Assembly (NCBI GenBank): GCA_019312705.1
Contig: JAFDCW010000410.1
Location: forward strand, 1 to 6,397
From: Deltaproteobacteria bacterium
GTDB taxonomy: Bacteria > Myxococcota > Polyangia > Polyangiales > B10-G4
DNA length: 6,397 bases
Reading direction: 5' to 3'
Translations under genes and position numbers: made by a program
Notes under the pieces: model-generated
Database searches by the model: none
What the model saw: only the letters and a program-made list of their open reading frames with translations
What the model was told of the DNA's origin: nothing
Shown here: positions 1 to 4,433 of the stretch, one piece after another
Numbering within the stretch: the first letter of the stretch is position 1
How the letters are laid out: each line of letters begins with the position of its first letter

Positions 1-1103
1 ACGCGGTCGATGTGTTTGCCGAGCAGGCGGTCGATGTCGATGAGGTAGGGGCGCTCTTCGGTCTCGCAGAATGAGACTGCAATGCCCGACGCCCCAGCCC
101 GGGCGGTGCGGCCGATTCGATGCACGTAGGTCTCGGCGATGTTCGGCAGGTCGAAGTTGATGACGTGGGTGATGCCGTCGACGTCGATGCCCCGGGCGGC
201 AATGTCGGTCGCGACGAGCACCTTCAGCTCACCGCAGCGAAAGCCGTCGAGGGCGCGGGTGCGAGCCCCTTGAGACTTGTTGCCGTGGATCGCAGCGGAA
301 TGAATCCCGGCCTGATCGAGCTGCTTCACCACACGGTTGGCGCCGTGCTTGGTGCGCGTGAAGACTAGGGTGTGAACGACCTCTTCCTTGCGCAGGAGGT
401 CTACCAAAAGGCGGCGCTTGTCGCTCTTGTCGACGAAGTAGAGCTCCTGCCTGACATTGTCCGCCGCCGCGGAAATCGGTGCGACCGCAACGCTCACCGG
501 ATTGTCCAGGAGGTCCTGAGAAAGCTCGCGGATCGCCGGCGGCATCGTCGCCGAGAAGAAGAGCGTCTGGCGCTTCTTGGGCAAGCGCGCGATGACGCGC
601 TTCACATCGGGTAGGAAACCCATGTCGAGCATGCGATCGGCCTCGTCGAGGACGAAGACTTCGATCTTGCTGAGGTCGACGAAGCCTCGGTTCATCAGAT
701 CGAGCAGTCGCCCGGGGGTGGCGACGAGGGCATCGAGGCCACGCTGGAGTTCCCGGATCTGCGGCTTCTCGTTGACGCCGCCGAAGATCACCGTGTGCCA
801 GAGGTCGAGGTGCTTGCCGTAGGTCGTGAAGCTCTCGCTGATCTGCGCGGCCAGCTCCCGGGTCGGCGTGAGCACCAGGGCCCTCAGCACTGCGTCGTCG
901 CCTGCGCTCTCGTCGAGGCGTTGCAGCAGCGGCAGCCCGAAGGCCGCGGTCTTGCCGGTGCCGGTCTGGGCGCAGCCCAGAAGGTCCCGTCCCTTCAGCG
1001 CTGGAGGGATAGCCTCCTGCTGAATCGGCGTCGGGGTCTCGTATCCGGTCTCTTTTACGGCCTGAAGGAGGGCGGGGCTCAGATCGAGCTCATCGAAAGT
1101 CAC
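1..1103 (-). CDS. rhlE: DEAD-box ATP-dependent RNA helicase, RhlE type (C-terminus beyond window)
   Basis: ATP-dependent RNA unwinding enzyme of the cytoplasm; RhlE proteins act in rRNA and ribosome maturation and RNA turnover. About 367 codons are present, covering the whole two-RecA-domain core. Reading in from the start, I see an N-terminus beginning TFDELGLSP, a Q-motif with TPIQQEA near residues 25-31, motif I AQTGTGKT (45-52), [13 protein letters not shown], motif II DEAD (153-156), motif III SAT (184-186), [12 protein letters not shown], and motif [12 protein letters not shown] (328-337). The start is taken as GTG at 1103-1101 because the protein then begins exactly where RhlE proteins do; a weak GAGAAA lies upstream. 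The ATG at 1093-1091 is out of frame. The variable basic tail and the stop codon lie left of the window. It is transcribed divergently from the tetR remnant. No frameshift was seen. The family call is firm; RhlE over other DEAD-box subgroups rests on the N-terminus and overall similarity. Confidence 0.94.
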   Translation of the reverse strand, partial: MTFDELDLSPALLQAVKETGYETPTPIQQEAIPPALKGRDLLGCAQTGTGKTAAFGLPLLQRLDESAGDDAVLRALVLTPTRELAAQISESFTTYGKHLDLWHTVIFGGVNEKPQIRELQRGLDALVATPGRLLDLMNRGFVDLSKIEVFVLDEADRMLDMGFLPDVKRVIARLPKKRQTLFFSATMPPAIRELSQDLLDNPVSVAVAPISAAADNVRQELYFVDKSDKRRLLVDLLRKEEVVHTLVFTRTKHGANRVVKQLDQAGIHSAAIHGNKSQGARTRALDGFRCGELKVLVATDIAARGIDVDGITHVINFDLPNIAETYVHRIGRTARAGASGIAVSFCETEERPYLIDIDRLLGKHIDR

Positions 1104-1194
1104 GGCGCTTTCTCGCAGACTTCGCCCTTCGTGCAAGGCGAGGGGCAGCCGATGTCCGGAAAGGCCTGGAGAGACCAGGGTCACGCCGTCTTCA

Positions 1195-1225
1195 TTGACA
1201 CGGTGCGCCACCGGCGGCAGACAAT
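1195..1225 (+). promoter_or_regulatory. Candidate sigma70-type promoter of the tetR-like gene, with a small palindrome in the spacer
   Basis: A perfect -35 hexamer TTGACA lies at 1195-1200. GACAAT (4 of 6 matches to TATAAT) lies at 1220-1225, giving a rather long 19-bp spacer. The inferred transcription start would fall about 20 bases before the ATG at 1253. The spacer contains the inverted repeat CGGTG-CGC-CACCG (1201-1213), which could be an operator for autoregulation, as many TetR genes have. Five-base arms are easily found by chance in GC-rich DNA, so the operator part is weak. The remaining divergent intergenic sequence (1104-1252) shows no convincing promoter for the leftward helicase gene. 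Confidence 0.4.
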
Positions 1226-1252
1226 GAACTGGCGTTCGATGACGTAGAGTTC

Positions 1253-1754
1253 ATGTCTCGACAATTCAGCAAGGGTGAAATCCGCCGCCGCCAGATCGCC
1301 GAGGCGACCCTGGACACCATCGCCGAGCACGGTCTTGGAGGCTTCACGGTCCGCGCCGTCGCCACGCGCCTGCCCATCACCGACGGGACGATCTTTCGGA
1401 TTGAAGGGCTTCTTCGAGGCCCGCGCGCGGCTCCTCGGCGGGCCCCGAGCCCTCGGGAGGTTGGTATTTTCGGAGGAGCTCGCCCAGGCCGCCGGCACCG
1501 AGGGCTTCGAGAGGGCCGCCAAATGGAGAGCGCGCAGCCACGCGCTCATCTTGGGATGCCTCTCCGAACTCGCCGAAGACGGTCGCCTCCGGAGCGATGC
1601 GCCGCCGGCCCAACTGTCCCGAGTCGTCGTCGGAATGCTCCTGGCCTTCTCCAACGAACGCCTGCTTCTGCACCTGACGGTGGACCTCGAGGCGCGTATC
1701 GCCCGTTGCTGGGGCACGCTCGAATTGTTGCTCTTTCCCTGCCCAAGCGACTGA
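1253..1754 (+). pseudogene. TetR-family transcriptional regulator, disrupted by an internal deletion/frameshift
   Basis: The first 49 codons (1253-1399) encode a typical TetR DNA-binding domain. It has a basic start and helix 1 (RRRQIAEATLDTIAEHGL), followed by the helix-turn-helix ending in ITDGTIFR. In intact relatives this continues as HF-x-SKE, but here the frame runs into IEGLLRGPR and then Arg/Pro-rich nonsense. From about 1401 the adjacent frame gives a normal-looking ligand-binding half (FFEARARLLGGPR, RLVFSEELAQAAG) that runs to the TGA at 1752-1754. The two parts total about 166 residues, whereas TetR proteins are usually about 190-210. So roughly 30 residues (end of the recognition helix, helix 4, start of helix 5) look deleted, with a frame change, near 1398-1402. 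A simple one-base sequencing error would not explain the missing residues. The first-frame product, which would run to 1774, could at most be a lone DNA-binding fragment. The gene lies just upstream of the DUF2202 pair that an intact protein would likely have regulated. Confidence 0.75.
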
Positions 1755-1770
1755 AGCCGCCGGATGCCCG

Positions 1771-1803
1771 TTGACTCTTTGGGCGCCGTACCCAGCTTAC
1801 AAA
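1771..1803 (+). promoter_or_regulatory. Possible promoter of the DUF2202 operon
   Basis: TTGACT at 1771-1776 matches five of six -35 positions. The AT-richer stretch CTTACAAAA at 1796-1804 follows, but the best -10 hexamer there (TACAAA, 1798-1803) lies 21 bases away, longer than ideal. The promoter is therefore inferred mainly from position: it sits in the 83-base gap after the regulator remnant, directly before a palindromic operator candidate and a strong ribosome binding site. Confidence 0.35.
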
Positions 1804-1804
1804 A

Positions 1805-1820
1805 GCAAGCATTTGCTTGC
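1805..1820. promoter_or_regulatory. 16-bp palindrome, candidate TetR-type operator
   Basis: GCAAGCA-TT-TGCTTGC has perfect 7-base arms around a 2-base centre. It is AT-richer than its surroundings and lies between the -35-like box and the ribosome binding site of the first DUF2202 gene, where a bound repressor would block initiation. Size and symmetry fit operators of TetR-family dimers, and a tetR-like gene lies immediately upstream. The palindrome is seen in the sequence; its binding protein is inferred. It could instead form a small hairpin in the mRNA leader. Confidence 0.55.
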
Positions 1821-1823
1821 ATT

Positions 1824-1830
1824 AGGGAGG
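1824..1830 (+). promoter_or_regulatory. Strong ribosome binding site of the first DUF2202 gene
   Basis: AGGGAGG sits 7 bases before the ATG at 1838. It fixes that start and suggests efficient translation. Confidence 0.85.
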
Positions 1831-1837
1831 AAAGCTC

Positions 1838-2641
1838 ATGACTGGTCCGATTCTACCGTTATTGCTGATCTTTTCACAAATGGGGTGCGGAGGCATGTCG
1901 AATCAACCCGAAGTGACATCGCAGTCTGAGGCGGCCCCCGAAGCGACCCCGGCAGCAACCGCGGCCCCGCCGGCGAATGACCTCCAGTTCCTCCGGGAAG
2001 AGGAGAAGCTGGCCCGGGACGTTTACCTGCACCTGTACGAACGCTGGAACATCCAGGCCTTCAGCAACATCGCCGGGGCCGAGCAGCGCCACATGGACCG
2101 GGTCGCAATGCTCATGCCTTCCCGAAACATTGCGGACCCGGTCACCGACGACACGGTCGGGGTCTTCCACAATGAGACCCTCGCTGGGCTCTACGCAGAC
2201 TTGACCGAAGCGGGGGATGCCTCCGAGGTGGCCGCCCTGCGCGTCGGGGCGACTATCGAAGACCTCGACATCCGCGACATCGAGGAAATGCTCACACGGA
2301 CCGAGGACCCGGAGATCCTCCAGAGCTACCGCCTCCTGCTCTGCGGCTCGGGCAATCACATGCGCGCCTTCAGCGGACTGCTCGAAGGCCGAGGGGAGAG
2401 CTACACGCCGCAATACATCAGCGCCGAGCACTACCAAGAGATCTTGGACGGTGAGCACGAGCGCTGCGGCCAGATCTATGGCGGTGGTGGCCACGGCCGA
2501 GGCGGTCGAGGCAGCGGCGGTCGAGGCAGCGGCATGGGCCAAGGCATGGGCATGGGCATGGGCCAAGGCATGGGCCAAGGCATGGGCATGGGGAATTGCG
2601 GGGGGACGAACGCACAACTGGAGGATGGAAATGACGCGTAG
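1838..2641 (+). CDS. DUF2202 ferritin-like lipoprotein with Gly/Met-rich tail
   Basis: Exported 267-residue protein of the DUF2202 family, whose fold is ferritin-like; no reaction is established for the family. Residues 1-17 form a hydrophobic signal ending in QMGC, so Cys17 is a likely lipidation site, although the n-region lacks a positive charge and the lipobox is atypical. An Ala/Pro/Glu linker (about 20-47) leads to the core (49-204). The core has REEEKLARDVY (53-63), AEQRH (81-85, an ExxH pair), DPVTDDTVGVF (100-110), GATIEDLDIRDIEE (137-150) and CGSGNHMRAF (169-178). E55/E56, E82, H85, E141 and H174 are candidate metal ligands. Cys169 and Cys210 might form a disulfide. The tail (about 215-256) is Gly/Arg-rich, then a run of Gly-Met and Gly-Gln dipeptides with seven Met, then NCGG. 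The gene overlaps the next one by 11 bases. Presence and frame are secure; the biochemical role is unknown. Confidence 0.9.
   Translation: MTGPILPLLLIFSQMGCGGMSNQPEVTSQSEAAPEATPAATAAPPANDLQFLREEEKLARDVYLHLYERWNIQAFSNIAGAEQRHMDRVAMLMPSRNIADPVTDDTVGVFHNETLAGLYADLTEAGDASEVAALRVGATIEDLDIRDIEEMLTRTEDPEILQSYRLLLCGSGNHMRAFSGLLEGRGESYTPQYISAEHYQEILDGEHERCGQIYGGGGHGRGGRGSGGRGSGMGQGMGMGMGQGMGQGMGMGNCGGTNAQLEDGNDA
2501..2530 (+). repeat. Perfect tandem 15-bp repeat, two copies
   Basis: GGCGGTCGAGGCAGC occurs at 2501-2515 and again at 2516-2530. It encodes two copies of GGRGS in the Gly/Arg-rich segment of the first DUF2202 protein. Confidence 0.95.
2531..2590 (+). repeat. Ten tandem 6-bp units encoding Gly-Met / Gly-Gln
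   Basis: Ten consecutive hexamers, seven GGCATG and three GGCCAA, encode residues 232-251 of the first DUF2202 protein as alternating Gly with Met or Gln. Units are identical at DNA level within each type, which indicates recent repeat expansion. Unit number could change by slippage without altering the frame. Confidence 0.95.
2620..2624 (+). promoter_or_regulatory. Ribosome binding site choosing the start of the second DUF2202 gene
   Basis: GGAGG lies 6 bases before the ATG at 2631 but directly touches the in-frame ATG at 2625, so 2631 is preferred. The site is inside the end of the preceding gene, consistent with translational coupling. Confidence 0.8.
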
Positions 2642-3380
2642 CAAGCTTGCATTCATCGTTGCCGCACTGGCCTTCGGGCTCGTCGCCTGCGACAGCTCGG
2701 ACGACCCAATCGACTCGGGGGCGGCGACCGATACGGGGACGGCGACCGATTGGGATGTACCGATCGACGGCGATGTGCCGACCGATTCGGATGTGCCGAC
2801 GGACTCTGGCGTTGCGACTGATTCGGCGGTGACGGGCGACGCGACCACGGCCGCTGTCGGCTGCGAAGGCATGCCCGCGACCGACCTCTGCTTCCTCCGT
2901 GAAGAAGAGAAGCTCGCCCGTGACGTCTACATCACGCTCTACGAATCTTCGGGCATGCGCGTCTTCGACAACATCTCGCGGGCCGAGCAGAGCCATACGG
3001 ATGCGGTCCGTGACCTGATGGCCGCCCGGGGCATCACGGACCCGGTCACCGACGACACCGTCGGCGTGTTCATGAACAGCGTCCTGGACAGCCTCTACAC
3101 CGACCTGACGACGTCCGGGATGATGGGAGACACGGAAGCCCTTCTCGTCGGCGCGACCATCGAAGACCTCGACATCCACGACATCGAAGCGATGGAAGCC
3201 CGAACCACCGACGCGGAGATCTTGGCGATGTACGACGTGCTCAAGTGCGGCTCACGGAACTACATGCGGTCGTTCATCTCGCAACTCGATCGAGCAGGCG
3301 AAACCTACACGCCTGTCTACATCAGCGCCGCAGACTTCGAAGCGATCATCAACTCGCCGCGGGAGAGTTGCGGTGGCTGA
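2631..3380 (+). CDS. DUF2202 ferritin-like lipoprotein, paralogue of the preceding gene
   Basis: A 249-residue exported protein. Residues 1-20 are a clear lipoprotein signal: MTRSK, a hydrophobic core, then LVAC with Cys20 as lipid anchor and Asp21 after it. In E. coli Asp at this place retains lipoproteins in the inner membrane; whether the rule holds here is unknown. An Asp/Thr-rich hexapeptide-repeat linker (30-65) precedes the DUF2202 core (86-241). The core has REEEKLARDVY (90-100), AEQSH (118-122), DPVTDDTVGVF (137-147), GATIEDLDIHDIEAM (174-188) and CGSRNYMRSF (206-215). By hand alignment the core matches the upstream protein without gaps at about 90 of 154 positions. The His of NHMRAF in the first copy is Tyr211 here, so one candidate metal ligand is lost. 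Extra Cys78 and Cys87, besides Cys206 and Cys247, suggest two disulfides. The reading frame stays open far upstream inside the first gene, but the GGAGG site and the signal peptide support 2631. It is co-transcribed with the first copy. Confidence 0.92.
   Translation: MTRSKLAFIVAALAFGLVACDSSDDPIDSGAATDTGTATDWDVPIDGDVPTDSDVPTDSGVATDSAVTGDATTAAVGCEGMPATDLCFLREEEKLARDVYITLYESSGMRVFDNISRAEQSHTDAVRDLMAARGITDPVTDDTVGVFMNSVLDSLYTDLTTSGMMGDTEALLVGATIEDLDIHDIEAMEARTTDAEILAMYDVLKCGSRNYMRSFISQLDRAGETYTPVYISAADFEAIINSPRESCGG
2718..2825 (+). repeat. Six imperfect 18-bp repeats encoding an acidic hexapeptide linker
   Basis: Residues 30-65 of the second DUF2202 protein read as six hexapeptides: GAATDT, GTATDW, DVPIDG, DVPTDS, DVPTDS, GVATDS. 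A degenerate seventh, AVTGDA, follows. The repeat is visible in the DNA as diverged 18-base units. It forms a flexible acidic spacer between the lipid anchor and the folded domain. Confidence 0.85.
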
Positions 3381-3381
3381 G

Positions 3382-3432
3382 CGACCGGCCGGGATGACGG
3401 GGCACCCGGAGCGCCCCAGAAAGGACCGGTCG
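3382..3432 (+). terminator. Stem-loop structure after the DUF2202 pair, possible terminator or attenuator
   Basis: CGACCGG (3382-3388) pairs perfectly with CCGGTCG (3426-3432), starting two bases after the stop codon. Inside it, either CCGGG/CCCGG (3389-3393 with 3405-3409) or GGGGC/GCCCC (3399-3403 with 3413-3417) can pair, but not both. No T-run follows, so it is not a classic intrinsic terminator. GC-rich intergenic DNA gives such stems easily, so the call is tentative. Confidence 0.3.
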
Positions 3433-3467
3433 GAGTCGAGGTTGCGCGGAGAGTCCCGAGCGCGTAC

Positions 3468-3478
3468 TTGACGGGTCA
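3468..3478 (+). promoter_or_regulatory. Possible -35 box before the cytochrome gene
   Basis: TTGACG (3468-3473) matches five of six -35 positions, and TGAC-GG-GTCA (3469-3478) forms a short palindrome over it. No good -10 hexamer lies 16-18 bases downstream; TAGCCA at 3491 is poor. If real, the cytochrome has its own promoter; otherwise it is read through from the DUF2202 genes across the 134-base gap. Confidence 0.22.
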
Positions 3479-3514
3479 GGCCCCTGCATCTAGCCAGCTA
3501 CAGCGGACAGGAAA

Positions 3515-4291
3515 ATGACGACTGCAAAACACGACGGTGCCCTGATGCTCGGGTTGGTGCTCGGACTGACATTCGGCCCTTTGGGGTGTGACGACGAACC
3601 AGAAGAGGCGCCGGCGACCTCCCCGGCCGAGCCCACGGAGCCCGCCGAGCTCACCGAGGTCGAGATGGTCGCGGTCATGGAGGGCCACTACAACTCGGCC
3701 ATCGCCAGCCACGACGCCTTGATCCGTGGCGACCTCGAGACGCTGCGCGCTCACCTCGGCGAGATCCGCGAGCGCTCCCTTCCGGATGCAGCCCCGGAAG
3801 CCTGGCGGGTGCACGAGCGGCGCCTGCACGACGCGGCGGAGCAGGCCGCCAACGTGACCAGCATCGAGACCGCCGGGCCTGCCATGGCCTCGGTCGCCGA
3901 AGCCTGCGGGGCCTGCCACGCGGCGGTCGGCCTCGGTGACATCTACCGGCAACCGCGAGTGCCGGACGGGGACGACGCCCTCGAGGACGCGATGCTCGGG
4001 CACCAGTGGGCAACCGAGCGGCTCTGGGAAGGCATCACCGGTCCCTGGGACGACGCCTGGGTACGCGGAGCCAACGCCTTGGCCGCGTCCCGGGTATTTG
4101 GCGGCGACGGAGGCGAAACCCCATCCACGGGCCTGCTCGCCCTCGAGGCCGCGATGCACGAAGCGGGTGAGAGCGCGAAGACGACTACGGGCCTTCCCGC
4201 ACGAGCGGCGGCCTATGGGCGCCTGCTCACGACCTGCGCGGCTTGCCATCGGGAGGCAGCGGTATCGTTTGACGAAGTCGAAGCGGATTAA
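3515..4291 (+). CDS. Di-heme c-type cytochrome lipoprotein with duplicated domain
   Basis: Predicted periplasmic, lipid-anchored electron carrier of 258 residues. The N-terminus has a hydrophobic stretch ending in GPLGC, so Cys25 is the probable lipid anchor, with acidic DDE after it and a Pro/Ala/Glu linker to about residue 46. There are two covalent heme sites, CGACH (131-135) and CAACH (241-245). Each lies at the end of a roughly 90-residue helical half, as in class II cytochromes (c', c556) rather than class I, where the site is near the N-terminus. The halves begin alike: MEGH (55-58) and MLGH (160-163), spaced 76 and 81 residues before their heme Cys. Those Met or His residues, and H66, are candidate sixth ligands. 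The start at 3515 gives a complete signal; AGGA is very close upstream and GCGGA (3503-3507) may be the real ribosome binding site. It lies 134 bases after the DUF2202 pair on the same strand. Partner and substrate are not shown by the sequence. The exact Pfam family is uncertain. Confidence 0.88.
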   Translation: MTTAKHDGALMLGLVLGLTFGPLGCDDEPEEAPATSPAEPTEPAELTEVEMVAVMEGHYNSAIASHDALIRGDLETLRAHLGEIRERSLPDAAPEAWRVHERRLHDAAEQAANVTSIETAGPAMASVAEACGACHAAVGLGDIYRQPRVPDGDDALEDAMLGHQWATERLWEGITGPWDDAWVRGANALAASRVFGGDGGETPSTGLLALEAAMHEAGESAKTTTGLPARAAAYGRLLTTCAACHREAAVSFDEVEAD

Positions 4292-4329
4292 CGCCTAGCG
4301 GCTCCCGTTCCCGTTCCCCCCAACAAGAA

Positions 4330-4404
4330 GGCGCCACGAAAGGCGGCCCGAGGCGGCAGCGCGACGAAGTCGCGCAGAGCCGACAGGCCGTCTGTAGTGG
4401 CGCC
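4330..4404. other. Nested inverted-repeat element between convergent genes (structured RNA, repeat or two-way terminator)
   Basis: Three nested stems are visible. The outer stem is GGCGCCAC (4330-4337) with GTGGCGCC (4397-4404), 8 perfect pairs. A symmetric 4x4 internal loop follows. The middle stem is GGCGGCC (4342-4348) with GGCCGTC (4386-4392), 7 pairs including one G-T(U). The inner hairpin is GCGCGAC-GAA-GTCGCGC (4359-4375), 7 perfect pairs. There is no T-run on either side. The element lies between the ends of the cytochrome gene and the leftward large gene, so it may stop transcription both ways or protect 3' ends. It could equally be a dispersed intergenic repeat. The rest of 4292-4433 holds nothing else I can name. 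Confidence 0.55.
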
Positions 4405-4433
4405 GGTAGTGCCGCACCGCTCCCGTCTCGCCG

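Noticed and set aside
120..1247. Plus-strand open frames across the helicase region
   Set aside because: All are antisense to a helicase reading frame with every DEAD-box motif in order.
1253..1774. The 173-residue frame as an intact TetR-type protein
   Set aside because: Only its first 49 residues look like TetR; the rest is Arg/Pro-rich, while the true C-terminal half lies in the neighbouring frame.
1181..1822. Minus-strand 213-residue open frame over the tetR remnant
   Set aside because: Composition is nonsense-like (Arg/Ser/Pro) and it overlaps recognisable TetR sequence on the other strand.
2217..2630. Upstream extension of the second DUF2202 frame inside the first gene, including an Ala-Trp/Ala-Lys repeat
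   Set aside because: It is an out-of-frame reading of the first gene and its GGCATG repeats; the GGAGG site and lipoprotein signal place the start at 2631.
1874..3179. Long open frames on the minus strand across the DUF2202 genes
   Set aside because: Antisense shadows caused by high GC; they have no recognisable domain and oppose two well-supported genes.
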